Of a DNA stretch of 64,000 bases, positions 34,751-45,783 are shown in pieces. How positions within the stretch are numbered: the stretch's first letter is position 1; every line of letters begins with the position of its first letter. The position numbers and the translations under genes were made by a program. The DNA comes from Ginsengibacter sp963792025. Lineage in GTDB: Bacteria; Bacteroidota; Bacteroidia; Chitinophagales; Chitinophagaceae. Below the pieces are notes generated by a model that did not search any database, had not been told where the DNA came from, and saw only the letters and a list, made by a program, of their open reading frames with translations. The stretch covers positions 62,001 through 126,000 of the forward strand of contig CAWBUS010000019.1 of NCBI GenBank assembly GCA_963792025.1, in the 5' to 3' direction.

Positions 34751-37025
34751 ATGAATCCAATAAAAAAATTCCAGCTCTTAATAACGATGAACAGCCATCG
34801 TACAAAACATTTTGCAATGGTGATCTTGCTGGTAAACTTTTGTTTTCGTGTAGGCCTTTCCCAAAATCCCGTTAGTTATGTAAATCCATATATCGGCACC
34901 GGTGGCCATGGTCATGTTTTTCTTGGAGCGAATGTTCCTTTTGGCGCCGTTCAGTTAGGTCCTGTAAATATATCTGAGGGATGGGATTGGTGTTCGGGTT
35001 ATAATTATGCGGATTCAACTATTATTGGTTTTTCGCATACACATTTGAGTGGTACCGGCATCGGTGATCTGGGCGATATTGCAGTGATGCCAACTACAGG
35101 CGATCTTATTATGAATAAAGGCACGTTACAAGAACCCGGTAATTTTTCTTTATTCAGCCATGCTGATGAAAAAGCAAGCCCAGGCTATTACTCAGTTGTC
35201 TTAAAAAGATACAACATCAAAGCAGAACTAACGGCGTCCACAAGAGTGGGTTTTCACCGATATACGTTTCCTGCCTCAAAACAATCGCATATAATAATTG
35301 ATTTGGTACAAGGAATCGGCTGGGACAGGCCCATGTATGGCTATATAAAGAAACTAAATGATTCCACACTTGTTGGCTATCGCTTCTCCAAAGGATGGGC
35401 ACCGGATCAGAGAATTTATTTTGCAGCCGTCTTCTCCAAACCTTTTAAGGATATTCAATTATATAAAAATGGAGAACTACAATTGGGTAGTGTAGCCATG
35501 AGCGATAGTGTGAAAGCAGCCATTAATTTTTCCACTTATGAAGGCGAAACTGTTCAATTGAAAGTCGGAATTTCGCCCGTAAGTACAGAAAATGCTTTGA
35601 TGGATATAGCTGCAGAAATTCCCGGGTGGGATTTTGAAAAAGTAAAGAACGATGCTTCCGCGGCGTGGAATAAGGAACTCGGGAAAAGTTGTTATTCAAA
35701 CTCCTGATGCTACTGCCAAACAAATTTTTTATACTGCGTTATATCATTCATTCATTGCACCCTCAGTTTTTAATGATGTAAATGGCGACTACTACGGAAC
35801 CGATAAAGAAGTACACCGGGCTGCTCCTTTCACCAATGTTACCACGCTTTCTTTATGGGATACGTACCGTTGTGAAAATTCTTTACTTACCATTTTACAA
35901 CCGGAAAGAGTAAGTGATATTATTAATTCGATGCTGGCCATTTATCAGCAGCAAGGCAAACTTCCTGTATGGCATTTAATGGGCAATGAAACCAATACAA
36001 TGCCCGGCAACAGTGCCACACAGGTTATAGCAGACGCTTATCTGAAAGGCATCAAAGGATTTGATACAGCATTAGCCTATGAGGCAGTGAAAACTACCGC
36101 TATGCTTGATGACAGGGGAATGAAATATGTGAAAAGATATGGCTACATACCGGCAGACAGCATGGTTGAATCGGTTGCAACAGGAATGGAATATGCCATT
36201 GCTGATGGCTGCACCGCTTTAATGGCCAAGCGAATGGGAAAAGAAGATGACTACGAATATTTTATTAAAAGAGCAGGCTATTATAAAAATTATTATGACA
36301 GCACCGTTCGTTTTGTGAGAGGCAGAATTTCGAATACACAATGGCGTGAGCCTTTCAGTCCTTTTGTTTCCCGGCACATGAAAGATGATTTTACAGAAGG
36401 CAATGCGTGGCAATATACCTGGCTGGCGCCGCAGGATGTACATGGGCTCATTCAAATGCTGGGTGGTGAAAAACGTTTTATTAAAAAACTGGATTCATTA
36501 TTTGTAGTGAAAGGAGATATGGGTAAAGAAGCATCCAATGATATTTCAGGGTTAATCGGGCAATATGCGCATGGCAATGAACCGAGCCATCATATTGCCT
36601 ACCTGTATGTTTACGCGGGACAGCCCTGGAAAACGGCACAAAAAGTTCGTTTCATCCTGGATAGTTTGTATTCCGCCAACCCGGATGGATTGAGTGGCAA
36701 TGAAGACGTAGGGCAAATGTCCGCATGGTATGTTATGAGTTCGCTTGGATTTTATCCCGTGCATCCGGCACAGGGTATTTATGTTTTTGGAAGCCCTTTG
36801 TTTGACGAAGCTTCAATTGATGTTGGAAACGGAAAACACTTTACAATGACCATGAAAAATAACAGCCAGGCAAATAAATACATCCAGAAAATTATACTGA
36901 ATAATAAAAAGTATACAAAATCATACATAACGTATGCCGACATAATGAACGGTGGTACATTAACAATTGAAATGGGCAAAAAGCCATCTGCCAAATGGGG
37001 AACATCCTTCCTGGACAGGCCGTAG
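34751..37025 (+). CDS. GH92 exo-alpha-mannosidase, one frameshift
   Basis: Two frames (34751-35707 and the continuation to 37025) encode one GH92 protein of about 757 residues. The first has the signal peptide and VSYVNPYIGTGGHGHVF, AVQLGPVNIS and GFSHTHLSGTGIGDLGD; the second has SLWDTYRCENSLLTILQPE, LPVWHLMGNETNTMPG, NDISGLIGQYAHGNEPSHHI and GNEDVGQMSAWYVMSSLGFYP with the catalytic glutamate and aspartates. Removing one A from the run at 35684-35687 joins LGK-VVIQTPDA seamlessly. GH92 enzymes are calcium-dependent alpha-mannosidases acting on N-glycans or mannan. A second ATG at 34787 is a possible start. Confidence 0.87.
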
Positions 37026-37193
37026 CGCCGGTTTTGCAAAACAAGATATTTATTTCTTCATAATTTTCAGCGTTGAAAAATTAGTATGATTTCCATTATT
37101 TATTGACGATATAACGGTCATCCAAAACCGGTAACTGCAAAAAAATTTTGTAATTGTATTCATCATTGTATACTTTCAAACCAAATTAATATT

Positions 37194-38327
37194 ATGAAAA
37201 CATTCAACAGGTTGCTTGTCTTTATCATCATTAGCACTTTATTTACCAGGTGCAATAACGGGTCTGAAAATAAGAACGCCACCGCTTCAAAATCCGGAAT
37301 TACGAAACAGGATTGGGGTGAATTCGATGGCAAACAAGTATATCTTTTTACGCTGCAAAATGATAATGGCACCACCGTTACTATCAGCAACTACGGCGGT
37401 ACCGTTACCTCGTTTGTTACAGCAGATAAAAACGGGAAAAAATCAAGTATTATAATTGGCTTTGATAGTTTGCATTCTTACCTGCAACATCCTCCGTACT
37501 TCGGCGCATTGATTGGCCGGTATGGAAATCGCATTGGCGATGCAAAATTTACCCTGGATGGCAGTACCTATAAGCTTGCTGCCAATGATGGAAAGAACCA
37601 CTTACATGGAGGATTGAAGGGTTTTGACAAAGTTGTTTGGGATGCCACCATTCCCAATGACAGTATTCCTTCACTTACGCTGAAATATTTGAGTAAAGAT
37701 GGCGAAGAAGGTTATCCCGGTAACTTACAGGTTACTGTGCAATACACACTCACTGAAGATGACGGATTAAAGATTGATTACAGCGCAGTAACAGACAAAG
37801 CCACTCCTGTTAATTTAACCAACCATAGTTATTTTAATTTATCGGGCGATGTAAGCAATACCATTCTAAATGAAAAACTGATGATTGATGCAGACAACTA
37901 CACACCCGTTGACACGACTTTAATTCCAACAGGCGAAATTAAATCCGTGAAAGGAACGCCTTTCGATTTTACGTCGCCGAAATTAATTGGTCGCGATATT
38001 GATTCTGTAAAAGGAGGCTACGACCATAACTGGGTGCTCAACAAAAAAGATACGTCGCTGCAAAAAGTTGCGGAGTTATCCGATTCAATCAGCGGACGGA
38101 CGTTAGATGTGTACACCACGCAACCCGGATTACAATTTTATACCGGAAATTTCTTAGACGGAACGTTTATCAACCGCGATGGTAAACCAATTACAAAGCA
38201 TTCTGCGCTTTGTTTAGAAACACAGCATTTCCCTGATTCACCCAATAAACCCAACTTCCCTTCCACTATATTAAAACCCGGTGAAGTGTACCATGCGGTT
38301 ACCGTTTATAAAGTAAAACTCGATTAA
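37194..38327 (+). CDS. galM: Aldose 1-epimerase (mutarotase), lipoprotein
   Basis: 377 residues. A lipoprotein signal ends at FTRC (Cys20), so it is probably periplasmic or membrane-anchored. The mutarotase fold shows SNYGGTVTSF, ALIGRYGNRIGDAKF, NHLHGGLKGFDKVVW (first catalytic His), VNLTNHSYFNLSGD (second His) and LCLETQHFPDSPN (general base Glu). It interconverts sugar anomers. The HAD phosphatase gene begins 2 bases after its stop, and both precede araB, so a role in arabinose or hexose uptake is likely. Confidence 0.9.
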   Translation: MKTFNRLLVFIIISTLFTRCNNGSENKNATASKSGITKQDWGEFDGKQVYLFTLQNDNGTTVTISNYGGTVTSFVTADKNGKKSSIIIGFDSLHSYLQHPPYFGALIGRYGNRIGDAKFTLDGSTYKLAANDGKNHLHGGLKGFDKVVWDATIPNDSIPSLTLKYLSKDGEEGYPGNLQVTVQYTLTEDDGLKIDYSAVTDKATPVNLTNHSYFNLSGDVSNTILNEKLMIDADNYTPVDTTLIPTGEIKSVKGTPFDFTSPKLIGRDIDSVKGGYDHNWVLNKKDTSLQKVAELSDSISGRTLDVYTTQPGLQFYTGNFLDGTFINRDGKPITKHSALCLETQHFPDSPNKPNFPSTILKPGEVYHAVTVYKVKLD

Positions 38328-38329
38328 GG

Positions 38330-38992
38330 ATGGCGATTAAAGCGTTTATCTTCGACTTGAATGGAACGATGATCGATGATATGGCCTACCATGCACATGC
38401 CTGGTACAATATTTTGAATGATGATTTGAAAGCCGGGCTTACATGGGACGAAGTTAAAGCGCAGATGTATGGAAAAAACGATGAACTACTAATAAGAATT
38501 TTTGGAGAGAATCATTTCTCCAACGAAAAGATACAGGAGCTTTCTATTGAAAAAGAGAGAAGATACCAGCAGGCCTATTTACCAAATCTTGCATTGTTAC
38601 ATGGGTTAGAACAATTTTTAGAGAAGACAAAACAAGCAGGTATCTTAATGGCAGTAGGTTCAGCCGCAATCCCATTTAATATAGATTTCGTTCTCGATAA
38701 TTTAAACATCCGCCATTACTTTAAGGCAATTGTGAGCGCTGATGATGTTGTAACAAGTAAACCGGATCCACAAACTTTTTTAGATTGTGCAGCATTATTA
38801 AATATGGCTCCTGCGGATTGTCTTGTATTTGAAGATGCGCCTAAAGGAGTTGAAGCCGCGTTGAACGCAGGTATGCCGTGTGTTGTACTCACCACCATGC
38901 ATTCTCAAGATGAGTTTAAAAATTATAACAATGTAATTACTTTCATTGAAGACTATTCAACTGTATCGCCTCGGGATTTTTTGATTGCTTAA
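38330..38992 (+). CDS. HAD-superfamily phosphatase/beta-phosphoglucomutase-like
   Basis: 220 residues. Motif I is IFDLNGTMIDD (Asp9 nucleophile; the second Asp of the DxD motif is replaced by Asn11), followed by a helical cap, VGSAAIPFN as motif II, KPDPQTFL with the lysine and VFEDAPKGVEAALNAGM as motif IV. The overall pattern is that of the beta-phosphoglucomutase/sugar phosphatase group. The Asn at the DxD+2 position is unusual for a hydrolase or mutase and may alter activity. It is tightly linked to galM (2-base gap). Confidence 0.83.
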   Translation: MAIKAFIFDLNGTMIDDMAYHAHAWYNILNDDLKAGLTWDEVKAQMYGKNDELLIRIFGENHFSNEKIQELSIEKERRYQQAYLPNLALLHGLEQFLEKTKQAGILMAVGSAAIPFNIDFVLDNLNIRHYFKAIVSADDVVTSKPDPQTFLDCAALLNMAPADCLVFEDAPKGVEAALNAGMPCVVLTTMHSQDEFKNYNNVITFIEDYSTVSPRDFLIA

Positions 38993-39182
38993 AATTGAAA
39001 GCGATTTTTAGAATTATATATTTTACAAAAGCATATGAAGAAAATTTTAAAGAAAATATAAATCAAGCGTTTCGTTCGTAATGTTAACTGCAGATTGTAT
39101 TTATAAATGAGACATTGAAGTTCTTAAATTGTGTCATTTGGCACATTTGCTGGGTAGCAATGCAAATTAAATATAGTAAGAG

Positions 39183-39250
39183 ACGTTCCTTCGGAACGTT
39201 TGGTACTTTTTATCTTCAATGTTCTACCACCAATAGTTCCTCCGGAACTA
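39183..39250. repeat. Pair of related palindromes (GTTCC-TYC-GGAAC core)
   Basis: ACGTTCC-TTC-GGAACGT (39183-39199) and TAGTTCC-TCC-GGAACTA (39234-39250) are perfect hairpins with three-base loops and the same GTTCC/GGAAC core, 34 bases apart. They resemble REP-type palindromic units rather than a terminator, as no T-run follows directly. Confidence 0.65.
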
Positions 39251-39363
39251 AAACGCAAAGTTTGCCCAATTCGCTTTGCGGCCTGAGCGCTTAATTCAAC
39301 CGAAAGCGAAAGTCTTCATTAACAATTTAAAATACCCGAAGGAAATTTTTTATTAAATGTTAT

Positions 39364-39394
39364 TTTGACACTTATAAAATTATTCCTAAATTGT
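39364..39394 (+). promoter_or_regulatory. Candidate Bacteroidota-type promoter of araB
   Basis: TTTG at 39364-39367 is followed after 19 bases by TAAATTGT at 39387-39394. This resembles the TTTG-N19-TAnnTTTG consensus of the phylum, though the -7 half is imperfect. The araB ATG is 25 bases further on. Confidence 0.4.
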
Positions 39395-39419
39395 TCTTTT
39401 TTAAAGATTGCTTTTCAAA

Positions 39420-41084
39420 ATGTCTCACAAATCTTATGTTATAGGAGTTGATTACGGAACAGATTCCGTTCGCTCAGTAGTAATGGATACATCCAATGGC
39501 GAAGAAATTACGTCATCAGTTTTTATTTACCCGCGTTGGAAAGATGGTTTGTATTGCGACCCCGTGCAAAATCAATTTCGCCAGCATCCGTTAGATTATA
39601 TTGAAGGATTGGAATCTACCATTAAAGAATGTCTTCATAAGGCTGGCACGTTAGTTGCATCCGGAGTCAAAGCCATTTCAGTAGATACCACAGGATCCTC
39701 TCCGGTGGCAGTTGACAAAACAGGTACTCCCCTTGCATTAACTGCGGGATTTGAAAATAATCCCAATGCTATGTTTGTACTTTGGAAAGATCATACTGCT
39801 ACCAAAGAAGCGGCCGAAATAAATGAGCATGCAACAAAGTTTGATATTAACTACCTGCAGTATGTAGGCGGCATTTATTCCTCAGAATGGTTTTGGGCTA
39901 AGCTGCTTCATATTCTTCGGGTAGACGATACTGTTAGAAACAATTGTTATTCCTGGGTAGAGCACTGCGACTGGATTCCTTTTCTGCTTACAGGAGGCAC
40001 GGATGTTCATCAAATGAAACGTGGCGTATGTTCAGCAGGACATAAGGCATTGTGGGCGTCTGAATTTGGCGGCTTACCTCCCAATGAATTTTTCAACTCC
40101 ATGGATCCGTTGCTCAGTGGTTTTACTTCCAGATTATTTACACAAACATACACAGCAGGCAAACCTGCCGGCAATCTTTCCAAAGAATGGGCTGAACGTT
40201 TAGGCTTGTCTCAAGATGTAATTATCGGCGTTGGTGCGTTTGATGCACACATGGGCGCTGTCGGCGGCCAAATTGAGCCTTATCACTTAAGCAAGGTAAT
40301 GGGCACGTCCACTTGCGATATGTTAGTGGCACCTATAGACGAGGTAGGCGATAAACTGGTAAAAGGAATTTGCGGGCAGGTACCCGGCTCCGTTATTCCC
40401 GGCATGTTAGGCATGGAAGCGGGGCAGAGCGCATTTGGTGACACGTACGCATGGTTTAGAAATGTTATTACCCGTTCAATAAAAAATATTTTAAATAATT
40501 CTGAAGTGATCAATCCTGCACTCGCAGATTTATTGCAGAAAGAAATTCATGAAAAATTAATTACAGAACTTTCTAATGAAGCTGCTAAACTTCCTTTAGG
40601 TGAAAATGATGAATTGGCAATCGACTGGTTAAACGGAAGAAGAACGCCAGATGCCGACCAAATGCTTAAAGCGGCCATAATGAATTTAAATTTAGCAACA
40701 GATGCCCCCCGCATTTTCAAAGCCCTGGTGGAAGCAACGTGCTTTGGGGCTAAAGCCATTGTGGACCGTTTCAATTACGAAGGTGTTCCGGTAAAAGGAT
40801 TGATTGGGTTAGGTGGCGTTGCAAGAAAATCGAATTACATTATGCAGGTATTGGCTGATGTAATGAATATGCCAATACGAATTCACAAATCAGAGCAAAC
40901 GTGCGCCATTGGCGCCGGAATGTTTGCAGCAACGGCGGCAGGAATTTATGATAAAGTAGAAGATGCTATGGCCGCGATGGGGCAAGGATTCGATAAAGAA
41001 TTCTACCCTGATAAAAATAAAGTAGCCCTGTATAGCGACCGGTATAATAAATACAAAGCCTTGGGAAATTATATTGAAAAATGA
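39420..41084 (+). CDS. araB: L-ribulokinase
   Basis: 554 residues from the ATG at 39420 (an upstream in-frame TTG at 39408 is less likely). It is an FGGY kinase of the AraB group: YVIGVDYGTDSVRSVVMD holds the ATP phosphate loop, ISVDTTGSSPVAVD, IGVGAFDAHMGAVGG and KVMGTSTCDMLVAP are typical, and GLIGLGGVARKSNYIMQVLADVM is the adenosine motif. It phosphorylates L-ribulose in arabinose breakdown. The gene is intact, unlike its downstream neighbours. Its stop overlaps an ATG at 41081 (ATGA), but the GH51 signal peptide favours a start at 41117. Confidence 0.95.
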   Translation: MSHKSYVIGVDYGTDSVRSVVMDTSNGEEITSSVFIYPRWKDGLYCDPVQNQFRQHPLDYIEGLESTIKECLHKAGTLVASGVKAISVDTTGSSPVAVDKTGTPLALTAGFENNPNAMFVLWKDHTATKEAAEINEHATKFDINYLQYVGGIYSSEWFWAKLLHILRVDDTVRNNCYSWVEHCDWIPFLLTGGTDVHQMKRGVCSAGHKALWASEFGGLPPNEFFNSMDPLLSGFTSRLFTQTYTAGKPAGNLSKEWAERLGLSQDVIIGVGAFDAHMGAVGGQIEPYHLSKVMGTSTCDMLVAPIDEVGDKLVKGICGQVPGSVIPGMLGMEAGQSAFGDTYAWFRNVITRSIKNILNNSEVINPALADLLQKEIHEKLITELSNEAAKLPLGENDELAIDWLNGRRTPDADQMLKAAIMNLNLATDAPRIFKALVEATCFGAKAIVDRFNYEGVPVKGLIGLGGVARKSNYIMQVLADVMNMPIRIHKSEQTCAIGAGMFAATAAGIYDKVEDAMAAMGQGFDKEFYPDKNKVALYSDRYNKYKALGNYIEK

Positions 41085-41116
41085 TTGTAAGAGAAACAAA
41101 ATATAAAACGAGTAAC

Positions 41117-42701
41117 ATGAAAATATCAAGCAACTTTTCTTCATTGGCGGTAATTCGTTCAATCATAAAAAATTTCACGCTCTTTGTTTTATGTGCGATA
41201 ACAACTTCGTCAATGCATGCGCAGGAAACAGTTCAAATAGCCGTGTCCGATACGTCGCACGAAACAATCAGTAAATATATATACGGCCAGTTTGCAGAAC
41301 ATTTGGGACGTTGTATTTATGACGGCTTTTGGGTAGACAAAAGTTTGAATGTTCCCAAAAAAGATCGTATACGCTTAGACGTTGTAGAAGCTTTAAAAAA
41401 GATACATATCCCTGACTTACGCTGGCCCGGTGGGTGTTTCGCGGATCAATACCACTGGAGCGATGGTATTGGCGAACGCAGCAAGCGGCCACAACGGGTG
41501 AATACAATGTGGGGAATGGTTACAGAGGACAACAGTTTTGGTACGGATGAGTTTTTGGAGTTGTGTAAATTGATAGGCTGCGAACCTTACATTGCAGGCA
41601 ATGTGGGCTCAGGTACCCCACAGGAAATGGAAAACTGGCTCGAATATTTAAACTTCAATGGCAAAAGCACCCTGGCCGACCTGCGGCGCACGAATGGCCA
41701 CGATGCACCTTACAATGTTTCTCTTTGGGGTGTGGGCAATGAAAGTTGGGGCTGTGGAGGTAATATGACCCCGGAGTTTTACGCCAATCAGTACAAACGC
41801 TATGCAGAGTTTTGTAAAAATTATCCCGGCACATCTTTAAAGAAAGTTGCCAGCGGTGCCAACTCCGACGATTACCATTGGACGGATGTGTGCATGAGAG
41901 ATATTCCTTTGAGCGACATGTGGGGCCTTTCCATGCACTACTATACGGTAGTAAATACCTGGCAGCACAAAGGATCTGCTACGTCTTTTGATGAAAGCGA
42001 ATATTTTAAAGGACTAAAAAATTGTTTGCATATTGAAGATTTAATTAACAAGCACAGTGCTATAATGGACAAGTACGATCCGGGAAAGAAAGTGGCGCTT
42101 GCTGTTGACGAATGGGGAATATGGACTGACCCCGAACCTGGTACTAACGGGTCATTTTTATACCAGCAAAACAGCTTACGTGATGCATTGATTGCCGCTT
42201 CTACTTTAAATATCTTTAATAACCATTGTGACCGCATAAGAATGGCGAACCTGGCTCAAACCGTAAATGTGTTGCAATCATTGATCCTAACCAATAAGGA
42301 AAAAATGTTGCTTACGCCAACTTATTACGTTTTCGATTTGTATAAAGCACACCAGGACGCTACGTTACTGCCTTTGCAATTTACAAGCCCGGAATATACT
42401 TTCGGAAATGAAAGCATACCCGCCATAAATGCATCTGCATCAAAAGATAGCTCAGGAGCTATTCACATAACGTTGGTAAACCTCGATGCAAAGAAAAAGA
42501 TAACTGTGAATGCAGCTTTGCCGGACTTCATCTTGAAAAAAAGAACGGCGAAATTTTAACCTCAAAAAAATTCAATGATATCAATACTTTCGAAGACCCT
42601 TATAGAGTAAAACTCGTACATTTTCTGATTTTAAAACCAATGGTAAAACCTTATCAGTTAATTTGCCTCCTATGAGTGTGGTACTGATAACTCTGCAATA
42701 A
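41117..42701 (+). CDS. GH51 alpha-L-arabinofuranosidase, secreted, two frameshifts near the C-terminus
   Basis: The main frame runs to 42559 and covers the barrel. The ATG at 41117 starts a signal peptide ending SSMHAQ. Acid/base Glu209 is in WGVGNESWGCGG and nucleophile Glu332 in AVDEWGIWTD. The C-terminal beta-sandwich is broken: one A is missing from the A-run at 42536-42542 and one T from 42621-42624. Restoring both continues LKKKNGEILTSKKFNDINTF and ends LPPMSVVLITLQ at 42701, giving 528 residues. The enzyme frees arabinose from arabinan and arabinoxylan. Only part of the last domain is affected, and error is the simplest explanation. Confidence 0.87.
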
Positions 42702-42703
42702 TT

Positions 42704-43407
42704 ATGAAGAAGTACGAACATATCCGGCAGGCAGCCTTATGAGGCAAACATGCAATTACCAAAATTGGGTTTGGTCCTTTTTACTTTTGGAAACGTTAGT
42801 GCTGCTGATAGAAATGAAAAGGTTTTTGCCATAAAGCCAAGCGGTGTTCCATACGAACAACTCTCTGCTGATAAAATGGTGATCGTGGATTTTGACGGCA
42901 ATACAATCGAAGGTGATTTGCGGCCTTCATCTGATACACTTACGCATGCCGTGTTATATAAGAACTTTTGAAACCATTGGTGGAATTGCACATACGCATT
43001 CCTGTTATGCCACGTCATGGGCACAAAGCCTTCGCGATATTCCTGTTTATGGAACCACGCATGCCGATCATACAACTTTTGACATTCCCTGTGCAACACC
43101 CATGAGCGATGAAATGATCCGTGGTAATTATGAATATGAAACCGGCTTCCAGATCATCAATGCATTGAAAGAAAGAAAGATGAGTTATGAAGAAATGGAA
43201 ATGATACTGGTAGGAAACCATGCCCCATTTACCTGGGGTAAAACTGCGGAAAAAGCGGTATATAACAGCGCCGTACTCGAAAATGTGGCGCAAATGGCTT
43301 TTATTACGCAAGCAATAAACGCAGATGCGGCAAGATTGAAAGATGCGCTGAATAAAAAACATTATGAGCGGAAGCACGGAAAAGACAGCTATTACGGTCA
43401 GAGTTGA
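42704..43407 (+). pseudogene. araD: L-ribulose-5-phosphate 4-epimerase, two frameshifts (sequence error or recent inactivation)
   Basis: The whole gene can be read from the ATG at 42704 as 233 residues, the usual AraD length, if one T is removed at 42737-42738 and one at 42966-42969. The segments are KKYEHIRQAAYEANMQLPKLGLVLFTFGNVS, then VFAIKPSGVPYEQLS and LRPSSDTLTHAVLYKNF, then ETIGGIAHTHSCYATSWAQ with the zinc histidines and YGTTHADHTTFDIPC. Both breaks are in T-runs and no nonsense or missense damage is evident. The enzyme makes D-xylulose 5-phosphate. Without it araA and araB would generate a dead-end phosphate, which argues that it is functional in the organism. Confidence 0.85.
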
Positions 43408-43482
43408 TATCTAGACTTTATAAATAAAACATCGCAGATAAAATGTAGTCTTGTTATTTCTCTAATAAACAAAAATGTCTTT

Positions 43483-45506
43483 ATGAGAAATATATTTCTT
43501 TTCATTGCTTTAAGTATCTCAACTGGAATTGCTGCGCAAAAGAAAGACTATTCCATACAGGGTGTTTCATTTACTAAAGTAAAATTGAACGATAAATTCT
43601 GGTTGCCAAGAATTGAAACGAACAGGCTGGTAACTATTCCTGCATCTTTCGAAAGATGTGATAAAACGGGCAGGGTGAAAAACTTTGTAATGGCTGCAAC
43701 GCATACCGGAAAATTTTGCAGCATCTACCCTTTTGATGACACAGACATTTACAAAACAATTGAAGGCGCTTCTTATTCCATCAGTTTATTTCCCGATCCT
43801 GCATGTCTGCCTATTTGGATTCGCTGATTACAATTATTGGTAAGGCACAGGAACCCGATGGTTATCTATACACCGCCCGTTCTATTGATCCGGCACATCC
43901 ATTTTCGTGGGCGGGCAGTCGAGAGATGGATAAACGAAAGACAGTTAAGCCATGAATTGTATAATGCAGGTCATTTGTATGAAGCAGCCGCAGCGCATTA
44001 TCTCGCAACCGGCAAAAGAAATCTTCTCGATATTGCATTAAAAAATGCAAATCTTGTTTGCTCTGTGTTTGGTCCTGCTGCTAATCAAAAACATACAGCT
44101 CCCGGCCATGAAGTGGTGGAAATGGGCCTCGTGAAATTGTATCCGGATTACGGGTGAAACAAAATATCTGCAAACTGCTAAATATTTTATTAATGAAAGA
44201 GGTCATGACGTTCACTATGATTCCACCAGTAAAGACGAATGGAAAAACGGAGCTTACTGGCAGGACAATATTCCTGTGGTTGATCAAACAGAAGCTGAAG
44301 GGCATGCCGTACGTGCCGGGTATCTATATTCTGCAATGGCCGATGTGGCGGCGCTCACAGGCGATACACTGTTGTGAAAATGCAGTCGATAAAATATGGC
44401 AACAATGTGGTTAGCCAAAAAAATGTATGTACAGGGTGGTGTGGGCGCAATTGGTGATGGCGAAAGATTTGGCGATAATTATGAATTACCGAATGCAACG
44501 GCTTACAACGAAACATGCGCAGCAATTGCACAGGTGTTTTGGAATGAACGGATGTTCCTGTTGCATGGCGATTCCAAATATATAGACGTACTCGAAAAAA
44601 CTTTATATAATGGGTTAATTTCAGGCATTGGCCTGGATGGAAAATCCTTTTTTTATACCAATGCCATGCAGGTAAAAAATAGTTTCTCCGGTGAAGATGT
44701 TGAAGCAACACGTTCTGGTTGGTTTCCATGTTCTTGTTGCCCAACGAATCTGGTGCGCCTTATTCCATCTATACCGGGTTATGTTATATGCTCAACAGGA
44801 TGATAAAGTATTTGCCAATTTATTTGTCAGCAGTACTACTTCATTAAACGTTGCAGGCAAGCCGGTTGAGATCGTACAAAAAAATAATTATCCATGGGAT
44901 GGCGATTTGTTATTCACGATTAATCCTAAAACATCTGTAAATTTTTCTCTTTTAATACGCATACCGGGCTGGGCGCAGAACGAAACAATGCCTTCTGATC
45001 TGTATTCATTTCAAAAAGAAATAGATAAAAAAGTTGCGATTACGATAAACGGAAACGCCGATTGATTATACAATGGAGAATGGCTATGCAGTACTTAAAA
45101 GAAGCTGGCATAAAAATGATAAGGTAGAAATTATGCTGCCAATGGAAGTAAGAAAAGTGGTTGCCAATAGCAAAGTAAAAGATGATATTGGCAAAATTTC
45201 TCTCGAACGCGGACCACTGATGTATTGTGCAGAATGGATCGACAATAATGGAAAGGCTGCTAATCTTATTATTCCTGCCAACACAGAGTTTACATCAGCG
45301 TTTAATCCTGGTAAGTTAAATGGAATTGAAGAAATAAAAGCCGAGGTGCCTGCTATTGTTATTGGCAAAATGGTGAAGGAATAAAAACAGTTCAACAATC
45401 ATTTACTGCTATACCCTATTATGCATGGGCCAACAGGGGCAAAGGAGAAATGATGATTTGGTTCCCGGAAAAAATACAGGATGTTGATTTAATAGCAGGT
45501 AAGTAA
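43483..45506 (+). pseudogene. GH127 beta-L-arabinofuranosidase, eight single-base frameshifts
   Basis: Fragments in all three frames align end to end to one GH127 protein of 673 residues with a signal peptide (ending GIAAQ). Indels are needed near 43804 (-T), 43914 (+G), 44143 (+C), 44372 (+T), 44404 (-A), 44786 (+A), 45062 (+T) and 45369 (-A). Conserved features survive: SFERCDKTGRVKNF, SHELYNAGHLYEAA, KMYVQGGVGAIGDGERFG, the Glu-x-Cys of YNETCAA and the CCPTN of the zinc-cysteine site. The net length is exactly a multiple of three. Such a perfect framework with only indels suggests poor local sequence. It would hydrolyse beta-linked arabinofuranose. Confidence 0.85.
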
Positions 45507-45546
45507 ATTAGGATGGATGGGAATATGTGTTTGGTGCGCAAATCAC

Positions 45547-45686
45547 TTGCCCCGATTCTTTAGGACGGGGGACAAAGATTTTTTTGTTTTTAGGCTTTAG
45601 CCAAATATGCTTTCTGTTTTTAATTATGTGGCTAAAGCCATCTGAAGTTTTTCATTATTAACCCCGACCTAAAGGATCGGGGCAAT
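45547..45686. repeat. Nested palindromic intergenic element, copy 1
   Basis: About 140 bases built as an outer inverted repeat (TTGCCCCGATTCTTTAGG at the left, CCTAAAGGATCGGGGCAA at the right, one mismatch within the arms) around an inner one (GGCTTTAGCCA at 45593-45603 and TGGCTAAAGCC at 45629-45639). A second element of the same design is at 49882-50013. It looks like a MITE/REP-type mobile palindrome, not a gene. It lies between the GH127 gene and araA. Confidence 0.75.
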
Positions 45687-45783
45687 TAAGATCACGTTAA
45701 CAGACTTTGCAAAATAAATAAATCTGCAAAATAATTTTTATAAAGAAGTAATCTCGATTCAAAAAAAATGAACAACAATAAAC

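Larger units (their letters stand above)
38993..39419. other. 427-bp gap upstream of araB with two hairpins and a candidate promoter
   Basis: There is no gene here. Two short palindromes of one family lie at 39183-39199 and 39234-39250. A match to the Bacteroidota promoter consensus lies at 39364-39394. It is a likely place for control by the downstream NUDIX regulator AraR, although I cannot recognise its operator by eye. Confidence 0.5.
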
